Assembly (NCBI GenBank): GCA_002297815.1
Contig: DBKH01000029.1
Location: 1-29,688 of the forward strand
Direction: 5' to 3'
DNA length: 29,688 bases
From: Bacteroidales bacterium UBA755
Lineage (GTDB): Bacteria > Bacteroidota > Bacteroidia > Bacteroidales > UBA932
In this document: piece by piece, positions 16,088 to 24,455 of the stretch
How positions within the stretch are numbered: the first letter of the stretch is position 1
How the letters are laid out: each line of letters opens with the position of its first letter
Translations under genes and position numbers: made by a program
The notes under the pieces: model-generated
What the model was told of the DNA's origin: nothing
The model's input: the letters and a program-made list of their open reading frames with translations, nothing else
Databases searched by the model: none

Positions 16088-16747
16088 ATGGAAGCGAACG
16101 ACAACTCTATAAAACTCTACTACAACACGGAGAGGGAAAAACTTCAGATGCCGGAGTACGGCAGAATTGTTTTGAATATGGTCGAACAAGTCAAAGCAAT
16201 TCCTGACCGTGCAAAAAGGACCGAGCAGGCCCGTGCTGTGGTCAAGGTGATGGAGATTCTTAATCCTCAGGTTCACACCCAAGAGAACTATGCTCAGAAA
16301 TTGTGGGATCATCTGTTCATGATAGCAGATTATGATCTGGACATAGATTCTCCGTATCCTGCCCCTCATCCTGAAGCAATGGATGTCCCTCCGATGAAGA
16401 TTCCTATTGAAAAATCTCCGGTTAGAGCAAGGCACTATGGACGTAACATTGAGAGCATAATTGATCTAATTGCCGGTGAACCGGAAGGAGAGGTCAAGAG
16501 AACTATGTTGCGATCTTTGGCTATCTACATGAGGCAGCAGTACTTGATCTGGAACAAGGACAGTGTTGCTGATGAGACAATATTCGCAGACATCGAGAAA
16601 CTTTCTGGCTATAGGATTCAGGTTCCTGCTGATCTTGAGCTTTCAAAGATTTCATTTGACACCAATTATTCCCGTCCTGGTCTTAACCTTGGCATGGGAC
16701 AAAACCGCAGGAACAACAAGAAAGCCAATCGCAAGAACAGGAAATAA
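16088..16747 (+). CDS. DUF4290 family protein
   Basis: 219 residues, cytosolic, with no signal peptide or membrane segment. The start MEANDNSIKLYYNTE, the early LQMPEYGR block, the central NYAQKLWDHLF and the very basic, Asn-rich tail (QNRRNNKKANRKNRK) are as I remember for DUF4290, a Bacteroidetes-conserved family without known function. The basic tail suggests contact with nucleic acid or ribosomes (inference). The stop overlaps the ftsK start as TAATG, so the two are translationally coupled. The ATG at 16088 is chosen over an upstream TTG at 16067, which would fall on the predicted transcript start. Confidence 0.85.
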   Translation: MEANDNSIKLYYNTEREKLQMPEYGRIVLNMVEQVKAIPDRAKRTEQARAVVKVMEILNPQVHTQENYAQKLWDHLFMIADYDLDIDSPYPAPHPEAMDVPPMKIPIEKSPVRARHYGRNIESIIDLIAGEPEGEVKRTMLRSLAIYMRQQYLIWNKDSVADETIFADIEKLSGYRIQVPADLELSKISFDTNYSRPGLNLGMGQNRRNNKKANRKNRK

Positions 16748-19149
16748 TGTTCAAGTTCTGGAGGAATATTGACGATGAGGACAAGGCCAAGTTGACGAAG
16801 ACCGCTGGCATTCTTGTCGCGTTGCTGGCAGTGTTTACATTGCTTGCAACTATCTCATATTTCTTTACTTGGAAGGCTGATCAGAGTTCGTTGTCGTCTG
16901 CCGTTGGAGACACTACGGTTGAAGTGAGCAATGTGGCAGGGAAGATGGGGTTCCGTTGGGCGGATCTTCTAGTACGTAGATGGTTCGGGTTGGGAAGTTT
17001 GGCTTTTGTTGTCATACTCTTTGCGATTTCAGTGCGTTTACTGCTTCATAGATGGCATTATTCGATGGTAAAGACAGCCCTTCTTACTGTCTCTGGAGCC
17101 ATGCTTTCGTCTTTTATCCTGGCATTCATCTCTGATTTGTTTGGTCTCGGCAACGCTTTGGGAGGTGGTCTTGGAGGAGAGTGTGGAGATTCGGTTGTGG
17201 GGTGGGCTATAGTTGTTTTCGGGAATATTCTTGTCGGTTTTATTCTGGCTTTTTTGGTAGTTGTTTGGTTGGTTCTGGCTTCTAAGAGGTTCTCGGACTG
17301 GCTGATGTCGCTAGGGAAGAAGGAGGCGGTGGCTGAGCCTGTCGAAGCCCCCGCGCCTGTGGTTCGGCAAGACTCACCAACCATTGGTACCGCAAGCCAG
17401 ACAGAAACATCTTCTTTGAATATTTCAGATCCATCCCTTCGACAAGCTCAGGGACTGGAACAATCGGTGGCTGAGCCTGCCGAAGCCACCGTGGTTCGAC
17501 AAGACTCACCAACCACCGAAGCCGCGGAAAAATCCATGGAAGTGGTCAAAGGCGATAAACTGTCCACCGACATCAAGAAAGATCTTCCGAGAATCAACGT
17601 CCGTGATGAACTCCCTGACTACCAGTTCCCTTCTCTGGAACTGCTGGATTCATATTCATCAAGCCGGAATGAGGTCTCCGATGAGGAACTGGCCAGAAAC
17701 AACGCCAGAATCCGTAACGCTTTGGAGAACTATCGCATCCAGATCAACGATGTCAAGGCTATTGTAGGCCCGACAGTGACACTTTACAAGGTTTATCCAG
17801 CTCCGGGGGTGAAGATTTCTGAGATTAAGAAACTTCAGGAAGACCTTGGCATGCATCTTCATGCGAGGGGAGTACGTGTCGTGACCCTTACCGATTCTGT
17901 GGGCATAGAGGTGGCCAATGACAGGCCTTCAATCGTCCCGATGCGTGCTGTGCTCAACGATGAGGCGTTCCGTACAAGCAAGGCCGAACTACCAGTTGCC
18001 ATTGGCTACACTATCCAGCAGAAAGTCAAGGTCTTTGACCTAGCCGATGCCCCTCATCTTTTGGTGGCAGGTGCTACCAAGCAGGGTAAGTCGGTAGGAC
18101 TCAATGCAATAGTGACTTCGCTTCTGTACGCGAAACATCCATCGGAGCTTAAACTTGTGTTTGTCGATCCTAAGATGGTGGAGTTCTCGGCTTACGCTCA
18201 TCTTCTTAAGCACTACCTTGCCGTGCTCCCTTGCAATGATGAGCAGGAGGAAAGGGATAACGCCATAGTGAAGAAGGCTGACAAGGCAGATAAAATTCTC
18301 CGCTCTCTTTGCATCGAGATGGATCAGCGCTACGAACTGTTGAGCCGTGCATCTGTGCCGAACATCAAGACTTACAACGAGAAGTACCGTAATCGGAAAC
18401 TTCGTCCTGACGAAGGGCACCGTTTCCTTCCGTACATCGTCACCATCATTGATGAATATGCTGACTTGACAATGTCGGTCGGGGGCAGTGGCGATTCCAA
18501 GGCCGTGGCTCGAAGCATAACTACGTCCATCATCAGGCTCGCCCAAAAGGGGCGTGCAGCAGGCTTGCATGTGGTCCTGGCAACCCAAAGGCCATCAGTG
18601 GATGTCATCACAGGCCTCATCAAGACGAACTTCCCGACCCGAATAGCATTCAGAGTTGTGTCCAGGACTGACTCTTCGACGATCCTTGATTCTCCAGGAG
18701 CAGAGAAGCTGATTGGCAAAGGAGACATGCTCTACTACGCGGGTGTCGAGATGGAGCGTGTCCAGTGCGCCTACATCGACAGCGAGGAAATCAACAGGCT
18801 CACTGAATATATCGGTTCACAGGAAGGCTATAAGAAGAGCTTCAACACACCTTTCTACCTACCTCCAGTCGATGACGACACAGAGGATGGTTCAGGTGGA
18901 ATGGTTGACATGACAAAGCTTGACGAGCGCTTCGAGGAGGCCGCCAAGTTGGTGGTCATGAGTCAGAAGGGTTCTACTTCTGATCTTCAGAGACGTCTTG
19001 GAATGGGGTACGCCAAGGCAGGACGTGTCATGGATCAACTAGAGGCCGCAGGGGTTGTAGGACCGCAGGAGGGCTCCAAGCCGCGTCAGGTACTTGTCTC
19101 TAGTCTGGATGAATTGGACAAGATTATCGCGGCCTATAAGAATCAGTAA
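16747..19149 (+). CDS. ftsK: DNA translocase FtsK
   Basis: 800 residues. The N-terminal membrane anchor has four hydrophobic segments (about 17-40, 78-101, 107-131, 150-176). A linker follows, then the RecA-like motor with Walker A GATKQGKS (442-449) and Walker B TIIDEYADL (D569, E570). At the C-terminus is the gamma winged helix (EEAAKLVVMSQKGSTSDLQR) that reads polar chromosome sequences. It pumps DNA at the septum and helps XerCD resolve dimers. Linker residues about 194-258 are mostly encoded by palindromic DNA repeats, giving peptides such as VAEPVEAP, VVRQDSPT and VAEPAEAT. Usual FtsK has GATGQGKS; here one Gly is Lys, which still fits the P-loop. The next gene starts 3 nt after the stop. 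Confidence 0.95.
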   Translation: MFKFWRNIDDEDKAKLTKTAGILVALLAVFTLLATISYFFTWKADQSSLSSAVGDTTVEVSNVAGKMGFRWADLLVRRWFGLGSLAFVVILFAISVRLLLHRWHYSMVKTALLTVSGAMLSSFILAFISDLFGLGNALGGGLGGECGDSVVGWAIVVFGNILVGFILAFLVVVWLVLASKRFSDWLMSLGKKEAVAEPVEAPAPVVRQDSPTIGTASQTETSSLNISDPSLRQAQGLEQSVAEPAEATVVRQDSPTTEAAEKSMEVVKGDKLSTDIKKDLPRINVRDELPDYQFPSLELLDSYSSSRNEVSDEELARNNARIRNALENYRIQINDVKAIVGPTVTLYKVYPAPGVKISEIKKLQEDLGMHLHARGVRVVTLTDSVGIEVANDRPSIVPMRAVLNDEAFRTSKAELPVAIGYTIQQKVKVFDLADAPHLLVAGATKQGKSVGLNAIVTSLLYAKHPSELKLVFVDPKMVEFSAYAHLLKHYLAVLPCNDEQEERDNAIVKKADKADKILRSLCIEMDQRYELLSRASVPNIKTYNEKYRNRKLRPDEGHRFLPYIVTIIDEYADLTMSVGGSGDSKAVARSITTSIIRLAQKGRAAGLHVVLATQRPSVDVITGLIKTNFPTRIAFRVVSRTDSSTILDSPGAEKLIGKGDMLYYAGVEMERVQCAYIDSEEINRLTEYIGSQEGYKKSFNTPFYLPPVDDDTEDGSGGMVDMTKLDERFEEAAKLVVMSQKGSTSDLQRRLGMGYAKAGRVMDQLEAAGVVGPQEGSKPRQVLVSSLDELDKIIAAYKNQ
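17328..17514. repeat. Palindromic repeat cluster inside ftsK
   Basis: There are five units. Unit 1 is at 17328-17352 (TGAGCCTGTCGAA core, plus orientation). Unit 2 is at 17361-17382 (inverted, TTCGGCAAGACTCA). Unit 3 is at 17435-17453 (inverted, CCCT/AGGG arms around TTCGACAAGCTCA). Unit 4 is at 17466-17490 (plus, GGTGGCT/AGCCACC arms). Unit 5 is at 17493-17514 (inverted, TTCGACAAGACTCA). Units 1-2 and 4-5 form the same plus/inverted pair. All are in frame in the linker of FtsK. The same family is in addA, 2 kb upstream. Confidence 0.85.
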
Positions 19150-19152
19150 TTC

Positions 19153-19848
19153 ATGCGCTATGTATCCTTGCGCAGAAATTTCGTGAAAAGTATGAGAAGA
19201 ACAATCACAAGAATATTCATTGTCACCGTGTTGGCACTTGTCGCACTGCCGTTACTTTCTTTTGCAAAGAGTAAGACTTTGGACTCATTTGTCACCAAGG
19301 TCTCTACCTCACTCGTCTCGTTTGATTACTCCTTTTCCATGCCGACAAAGAAAGCTAAGATGACAGGAAATGGAAACGTGATGGTTCAAGGTAATTCATT
19401 TGTGATGAATGGAAATGGACTAGAAATCTGGTGCGATGGAAAGACCCGATGGACGATAGACAGGCTCTCGGAAGAAGCACTGATTGAGTACGTTGATGAT
19501 TCGTATGAAAGTTTCGCCACCAATCCGGCTTTGATGATAGCATCGGTTGATGAAGCGTTCAGGGAGGTTTCTTTTTCTTCTACTAAATTTGAAGAGAAGG
19601 TCGTGGACGCTTCTTACCTTTCTCCTCTTCACAAAGGCAAGGGATCCATGGACATTTCTTCACTTATTCTCTATTTCAAGAGTGGTTCTTCTGTACTAGT
19701 AGGAGCAAGGGTGAAACTTAACGATGGCTCGATTTCTGATTTCACGATCACGAACTTAAAGTTTGAGAAGTCCGATAAATCAAAAGAGTCTTTCCGTTTC
19801 AACGAAAAGACTCTCAATGCTTCTTATGTGATCACAGATTTGCGTTAG
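19153..19848 (+). CDS. LolA-like outer-membrane lipoprotein carrier
   Basis: 231 residues with a signal peptide (hydrophobic IFIVTVLALVALPLL, cut after SFA). The rest is beta-rich and fits the LolA/LolB open-barrel fold: an early GNGNVMVQGNSFVM sheet, a GLEIWCDGKTRWTI segment and a C-terminal FTITNLKF strand. LolA carries lipoproteins across the periplasm to the outer membrane. ATG 19153 is used because it is 3 nt after ftsK; an in-frame ATG at 19192 would give a more usual short signal-peptide n-region and may be the true start. The gene converges on and overlaps the next gene's end by a few bases. Confidence 0.75.
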   Translation: MRYVSLRRNFVKSMRRTITRIFIVTVLALVALPLLSFAKSKTLDSFVTKVSTSLVSFDYSFSMPTKKAKMTGNGNVMVQGNSFVMNGNGLEIWCDGKTRWTIDRLSEEALIEYVDDSYESFATNPALMIASVDEAFREVSFSSTKFEEKVVDASYLSPLHKGKGSMDISSLILYFKSGSSVLVGARVKLNDGSISDFTITNLKFEKSDKSKESFRFNEKTLNASYVITDLR

Positions 19849-20864
19849 TCCTTCACGCATCTTACGGAAGCGAAGAAAGAGCCTTTGTCAGCTTTACGAA
19901 CAAGAACATCATTCTGTTTGACGTAAATGTAGCGGCAGAGAGCCATCTCGTCATCTTCTGAATCGGAAGTCCAAAACATTGCGTAATTGTTTTCTCCTGT
20001 GAACTTAGGATTGTCTGCTGTCAAGGTTGCATAGCCTATAGGAAGAGCTGAGAATCCGGACTTGTTGGTGATTGTGACCTGTGGCCAGTACTCCCACATT
20101 CTGGAACCCAATAATTTGGCATTGACCATCATGCCTCCAGCAACTCCATTGAAGTTTGCCTTTTCTGAAAACTTAGTCCCTTCTGGGGCCAACTCTGTGG
20201 CCAATGCCACATACTCAGCTTCGGAAGGCAGATGCCATCCTTCAGGGCATGCAGACATCGCATCGTACCAAGTGTACATGCGACCGAAGATTGGATCTAC
20301 AGCTGAACTACTATCGTAGGAGATTCCAGATTTGGAGTAGTACAGATTGTTCTTCATCCATGTCTTGCCTCCGAAAGTCGTTGTGTAATAAGAATTTCCG
20401 TCTCGTGGATCAATGAAGATCTCCTCTTTGCCTGAATAGGCTCCGCTGATTGTGGAGTCTATGGCCGGATCAACGACACAAAATGCAGCGGTGTTCGAAG
20501 TCGTGTAGTAGTTCGAGGCAAATGCGATACAACTTACACTGAATTCACCAACCTTGGATGGAGTGGTAAATTTGAAAGAGCCATCGCCATTCGGGTCGGT
20601 GTCGAGTTTGGTTGTGTCTTTTTCAGAACTGAATGTGGTAGTCCAATAGTAACCTACATCTTGGGCGGAACCAGTGCCTGGATTCTTGAGTCCAGAAGGA
20701 GTAAGGGTGAACTCCTCTCCTTTTTGGACGTAGGACGGCATGCTAAACGAAAGAGTTCCGCTGAGGTACTCCTTTGTTGAAGAGTCCTCCTTATCTTTCT
20801 TGCAGGAAGGAAGGGCCAACAATGTGGCTGTCATTCCTATCAGAACAATGCTTTTTATCTTCAT
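19845..20864 (-). CDS. FISUMP-domain lipoprotein
   Basis: 339 residues. The lipobox LPSC puts the lipid on C21, followed by a charged KKDKEDSS stretch as in surface lipoproteins of Bacteroidetes. The middle has one Ig-like/PKD-like segment (LSFSMPSYVQKGEEFTL). The C-terminal half fits the Fibrobacter succinogenes major paralogous domain (WMKNNLYYS, YTWYDAMSACPEGWHLPSE, then FWTSDSED and FFASVRCVKD). The role of FISUMP proteins is unknown; they are common in gut and rumen Bacteroidales. The ATG at 20864 is chosen because a further upstream start adds residues that do not fit a lipoprotein signal. It stands alone, with only a weak promoter-like box upstream (GATATTTG, minus, 20883-20890). Confidence 0.85.
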   Translation of the reverse strand: MKIKSIVLIGMTATLLALPSCKKDKEDSSTKEYLSGTLSFSMPSYVQKGEEFTLTPSGLKNPGTGSAQDVGYYWTTTFSSEKDTTKLDTDPNGDGSFKFTTPSKVGEFSVSCIAFASNYYTTSNTAAFCVVDPAIDSTISGAYSGKEEIFIDPRDGNSYYTTTFGGKTWMKNNLYYSKSGISYDSSSAVDPIFGRMYTWYDAMSACPEGWHLPSEAEYVALATELAPEGTKFSEKANFNGVAGGMMVNAKLLGSRMWEYWPQVTITNKSGFSALPIGYATLTADNPKFTGENNYAMFWTSDSEDDEMALCRYIYVKQNDVLVRKADKGSFFASVRCVKD

Positions 20865-20978
20865 CTTTTTCGGTTGAAAATACAAATATCGCATAAAAAA
20901 CGCAAAAACGGTAAGGCTTTAGCAAAAACTAGTCCAAGGATGCTCAATTATTGAATCTAAATACCTATAATTGCACTG

Positions 20979-21998
20979 ATGAAAACAATTAAAGGAATAT
21001 TCTGGAGCACGTTGAGCTGCTTCTTTATCTTGTCTGCTGTCTCCTGCGGTCACAATGCCCAGTACCATGAGCTGACCGGCTACGCGCAAGGCGGAACATA
21101 TTCTGTGAAGTTCAAATCAGAAAGACACATTGATGTCAATGAGGTAGGGAAGGCAGTTGACTCCATTCTGAGCATGATAGACACAACTTTGTCTGGGTAC
21201 AACAAAGGGTCCCAACTTAGCCGTTATAATTCCGGTACGTTGAGGACTCCTAATGAGATGTTCAAAGAGATTTTCTTAATCTCAAAAAGGCTGTACGATG
21301 AGACCGGTGGAGCTTTAGACATGGCTTCCGGGCCGTTGTATGACGCTTGGGGCTTTGGATTCACTAGAGATTCGCTGCCGTTGCCTTCAGTGGTTGATAG
21401 CCTTCGTTCGGTCTGTGGAATGGATAAATTGGATCTGAATATGTTACCGCTCAATCCTGCAATTCGTCCCAAGTTGAATTTCAATGCAATAGCACAGGGA
21501 TATTCATGTGACAAGATTGCTGAATACCTTCACTCATTGGGGATTAAGGACATGCTGGTGAACATCGGTGAGATCTACTGCGAGGGTCTTAATCCTTCGG
21601 GAAAGCCTTGGACTATAGGGATTGACATGCCTATTGATGGGAACATGGAACTAGGATCAAAGGGACTTGTCGGTAGATGGCAGGGTGATGGGAGCGGGTG
21701 TGGAGTAGTGACCTCCGGCAACTACCGTAAGTTTTACGTGAAAGATGGTAGGAAGTATTCACACACTATAGATCCACGAACTGGCTACCCTGTCAGCCAT
21801 TCTTTGCTTAGCGCAACGATAGTGGCTCCGAATGCTACTCTGGCTGATGCTTATGCGACATATTGCATGGTCATCGGATTGACAGAGGCGAAGAGATTCA
21901 TTGAGTCACATGGTGAGCTTGAAGGCTATCTTGTTTATGGCGATGGCGAGAATATTTCAGAATGGGCTTCTTCTGGCTTCAATCTTGCAAGGAAGTGA
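20979..21998 (+). CDS. apbE: FAD:protein FMN transferase (ApbE), lipoprotein
   Basis: 339 residues with lipobox SAVSC (C23). ApbE motifs are present in order: GYAQGGTYSV, SGYNKGSQLSRYN, GGALDMASGPL, LNFNAIAQGYSCDKIAEYL, VTSGNYRKFY, YSHTIDPRTGYPV and ADAYAT (Mg-binding Asp/Thr region). It attaches FMN to Thr residues of membrane redox subunits such as NqrB/NqrC and RnfG on the outer face of the inner membrane. The usual GGE in the flavin site reads GE here (VNIGEIYC), one residue shorter; I believe this is a lineage variant. No Nqr or Rnf gene lies in the window. The next gene starts 21 nt downstream. Confidence 0.93.
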   Translation: MKTIKGIFWSTLSCFFILSAVSCGHNAQYHELTGYAQGGTYSVKFKSERHIDVNEVGKAVDSILSMIDTTLSGYNKGSQLSRYNSGTLRTPNEMFKEIFLISKRLYDETGGALDMASGPLYDAWGFGFTRDSLPLPSVVDSLRSVCGMDKLDLNMLPLNPAIRPKLNFNAIAQGYSCDKIAEYLHSLGIKDMLVNIGEIYCEGLNPSGKPWTIGIDMPIDGNMELGSKGLVGRWQGDGSGCGVVTSGNYRKFYVKDGRKYSHTIDPRTGYPVSHSLLSATIVAPNATLADAYATYCMVIGLTEAKRFIESHGELEGYLVYGDGENISEWASSGFNLARK

Positions 21999-22019
21999 CT
22001 TCGTTTTTTTAATTGAGAG

Positions 22020-22427
22020 ATGCTAAAAGTATTTACAGATTCTTCCTTTGCTTTTGCCGCGGCTTTAGCCTTGGTGACGGGCTGTAGTACTATCAGTAGG
22101 ACGGAAAAGCAGTTAGCCAAGGTTGATTCCTATGACTCTCCGGACATTCCAGCCATTGGTAACTTTCCACCGACTCGTCCGCGTCAGACTGGATTGGCAT
22201 ATTCACCGAACACCTTGATTATCTCCTATGATGAGACGATTGGCGTGGGTCCTTTGAAAAAGGCTATAGCCAAGTACGGAGCGGAGATTGTTTATGACTA
22301 TAGTATTATCAATGCATTGACAGTCAAGATTCCTGACGGTAAAACGCTAGAGGAGTCGGCAAAACACTTCCGAAAGGTTAAGGGTGTGTTGGAAGTCTCA
22401 AAGAATGCTCATTATTTCGTTGACTGA
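22020..22427 (+). CDS. Small lipoprotein resembling a free-standing subtilase propeptide
   Basis: 135 residues. Lipobox VTGC (C22) is followed by a Pro-rich spacer (about 40-58). A compact domain of about 75 residues follows, with the order beta (NTLIISYDE), helix (GPLKKAIAKYGAEI), beta (INALTVKIPDG), helix (TLEESAKHFRKV), beta (VLEVSKNAHYFVD). This resembles the fervidolysin/I9-type N-terminal prodomain of subtilisin-like proteases, including the INAxxVKVPDGK-like block. No protease domain follows. Stand-alone members can act as protease inhibitors or folding helpers, so a membrane-anchored inhibitor is a reasonable guess. It lies just after apbE and probably shares its transcript. Its 3' end overlaps truB by 30 nt in convergent orientation. 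The family call is from pattern only. Confidence 0.6.
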   Translation: MLKVFTDSSFAFAAALALVTGCSTISRTEKQLAKVDSYDSPDIPAIGNFPPTRPRQTGLAYSPNTLIISYDETIGVGPLKKAIAKYGAEIVYDYSIINALTVKIPDGKTLEESAKHFRKVKGVLEVSKNAHYFVD

Positions 22428-23324
22428 TAGGCAATTCTCTATTGTGAATCCTCCCGATTTAGTTCGTTCGAGGAAGTTTAGATGAGCTCCTGAGTCGAGA
22501 GTTTCGCCAAGATCTCTTGCCAAGGCTCTTATGTAGGTCCCTTTACTGCACGCAACGCGGATTTCAGCGAGCGGGAGGTGCATTTCCGAAGTGTCGATGA
22601 CATTAATCCTAGGATTAGGTCTAAGTCCTTCATCCTCACATTGTGGCCCCGAAGGTTTCCCTTCTGGGAAGAAAGAGACTAATTCCATCGCAGAGATGTT
22701 GATTATCTGTCGGTTAAGAGATTCGGCCACAGTGTGATCGAAGTCCTCTAAAACTTCTGTTTTGGCTTTGTGTGCCTCACGGTACTGCTTTCGAGCCAAT
22801 TCATAGGCCCGAACTCCATCGACTGACTTGGCTGAGAATAGAGGCGCTATCTGCTCTTGTTCTCCCAAAAATTGAGGAAGGGCAGCAAGGATGGATTCTC
22901 TGTTGACGTTTTCGATGGGATAATTGTGGTCGATAGCCTTTTCCAAGTCAAAAGAAGGAGTCGTGGCCCCAAATGAGACTCCAGCAAGATATTCCTTGCC
23001 TTCCTTCTGAAGGCACTCGGCCAATTTAGTGGCTTTCCCGATGCAGACAAGCAGCACACCTGTGGCCAGAGGATCCAAGGTTCCAGCGTGGCCTACTTTT
23101 AGGTTCTTTTTGTGGAAGTGTCTGCATGCAGCCCATTTGACCTTGCGGATGACATCAGCTGAGGTCCAGCGGTAGGGCTTGTCAATGGGAACAATAATTC
23201 CCTCCGGGTAATCCTCTATGCTGTCCGATAGCTTGTGATTACCCGAAAGGAAGTTTTTGTCTGCTATTAATGCTTTAATTTCCAAGTGTTTGAATTGTAT
23301 GATGTCTGCAACTTTTATTTGCAA
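22398..23324 (-). CDS. truB: tRNA pseudouridine(55) synthase TruB
   Basis: 308 residues. The catalytic motif is GHAGTLDPLATGVL with nucleophile D84. Other TruB blocks are IDKPYRWTS, KEYLAGVSFG, SAKSVDGVRAYELAR and CSKGTYIRALARDLG. It makes the conserved pseudouridine of the T-loop. About 36 residues before EDYPEG are extra compared with common bacterial TruB; no ATG occurs later near the usual start, only a TTG at codon 14. The start overlaps the rpiB stop by 10 nt, which supports translation from here. It is the last gene of the cvpA-tsaB-rpiB-truB group. Confidence 0.93.
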   Translation of the reverse strand: MQIKVADIIQFKHLEIKALIADKNFLSGNHKLSDSIEDYPEGIIVPIDKPYRWTSADVIRKVKWAACRHFHKKNLKVGHAGTLDPLATGVLLVCIGKATKLAECLQKEGKEYLAGVSFGATTPSFDLEKAIDHNYPIENVNRESILAALPQFLGEQEQIAPLFSAKSVDGVRAYELARKQYREAHKAKTEVLEDFDHTVAESLNRQIINISAMELVSFFPEGKPSGPQCEDEGLRPNPRINVIDTSEMHLPLAEIRVACSKGTYIRALARDLGETLDSGAHLNFLERTKSGGFTIENCLSVNEIMSIL

Positions 23325-23749
23325 AGCGGAATCTTCTCAATGCGACGCTCGTGGCGACCACCTTCAAATTCGGTTGAAAGCCACTTGTTGAGAATGGTGG
23401 TAGCCATTTGGTAGGAGATGAAGCGGGCCGGCATCACGAGCACGTTGGCGTTGTTGTGGGCTTTAGCCAGACGTGCTAGCTCAGTCCCCCAGCAAAGGGC
23501 AGCACGGACTTTCTGATGCTTGTTAAGAGTCATTGAGATTCCGTTTCCAGAACCGCAGAAAGCCACTCCAAGGTCAACGTCACCATTGTCGATGGCCGTG
23601 CCGAGAGAGTGGCCGAAATCGGAGTAGTCACAACTTTCTTCTGAATATGTTCCATAATCAACAACTTCGTAGCCCTTTTTTCTGAGCAAGGCTGCTATTT
23701 TTTGCTTGTACTCGAATCCAGCGTGGTCGCTGGCAACACCGAATTTCAT
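23315..23749 (-). CDS. rpiB: Ribose-5-phosphate isomerase B
   Basis: 144 residues, normal for RpiB/LacA-B. Motifs are ASDHAGFEYK at the N-terminus, CGSGNGISM with the catalytic C65, and AHNNANVLVMPAR with the active-site His near residue 98. It interconverts ribose 5-phosphate and ribulose 5-phosphate in the pentose phosphate pathway. The ATG at 23749 is used rather than a TTG three codons earlier because MKFGVASDHAG is the standard start. It lies 13 nt after tsaB. Confidence 0.94.
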   Translation of the reverse strand: MKFGVASDHAGFEYKQKIAALLRKKGYEVVDYGTYSEESCDYSDFGHSLGTAIDNGDVDLGVAFCGSGNGISMTLNKHQKVRAALCWGTELARLAKAHNNANVLVMPARFISYQMATTILNKWLSTEFEGGRHERRIEKIPLCK

Positions 23750-23762
23750 AATATTCAATAAT

Positions 23763-24455
23763 TTAAATAATCTTTTTCTTACTTACGGTAGTGATAAACT
23801 CCTTGAGGTAGAACGGCTCGAAATAGGCTACATCCTCGAACTCTTTCTTGTTTAGGGCTTCTGTGGCAGGACGAGCCATCGATGCGGCTTTAGGGCAGCA
23901 TTGGATGAAGTGGGCATTCGGACTGGTTATGGTGTCTTTGCATTTGTCAGCACCGTCGCCTATGAAAAGTACGGGGCCTTCCTCAAGTTGCGTCTTGAAC
24001 GAGTCTGCGTCTATAATCTGAGCCACAGTAGGGGAGACCTGTCTGCCATCGCGGGTGAATATTCCTGTGTAAACTTCCATCCTTCTGGCGTCAATCATCG
24101 GAATTATGTAGCGGCAACCCTCCGGGAGCATATTCCCGTCCAATGCTTGCCAGACGAGGGTGTCGAGCGTTCCAACGGAGATCATCGGGATTCCCGCCCC
24201 GAAGCAGAGGCCTTTGGCGGTGGAGACTCCGACCCTTAGTCCAGTGTAGGATCCAGGTCCTTTGCTGACAGCAACGGCATCGCAATCAGAGACTTTCAAC
24301 CCTTTTTCAGAGAGCATATCGCTGATGAAAAGTGCTGTCTTCGAGGCGTGCGCTCTTGGTTCATCGCTGATCCTTTCACAGACAATCCTTCCTTCCTCCA
24401 CAAGGGCTGTGGAACATAGGGAAGTGGATGTCTCTATTAGAATGATTCTGTTCAT
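23763..24455 (-). CDS. tsaB: tRNA threonylcarbamoyladenosine protein TsaB
   Basis: 230 residues of the ASKHA fold. IETSTSLCSTALVE at the start and KGPGSYTGLRVGVSTAKG are the TsaB signature. It is the scaffold partner of TsaD in making t6A37 on ANN-reading tRNAs. The start codon overlaps the cvpA stop (TAATG on the minus strand). Neighbours rpiB and truB are also housekeeping, with truB a second tRNA modifier. Confidence 0.94.
   Translation of the reverse strand: MNRIILIETSTSLCSTALVEEGRIVCERISDEPRAHASKTALFISDMLSEKGLKVSDCDAVAVSKGPGSYTGLRVGVSTAKGLCFGAGIPMISVGTLDTLVWQALDGNMLPEGCRYIIPMIDARRMEVYTGIFTRDGRQVSPTVAQIIDADSFKTQLEEGPVLFIGDGADKCKDTITSPNAHFIQCCPKAASMARPATEALNKKEFEDVAYFEPFYLKEFITTVSKKKII

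Noticed and set aside
17282..17512. Minus-strand frame over ftsK with LRQAQPP-type peptides
   Set aside because: It is the reverse reading of the palindromic repeats inside ftsK, not a gene. It is useful only as a marker of the repeat family.
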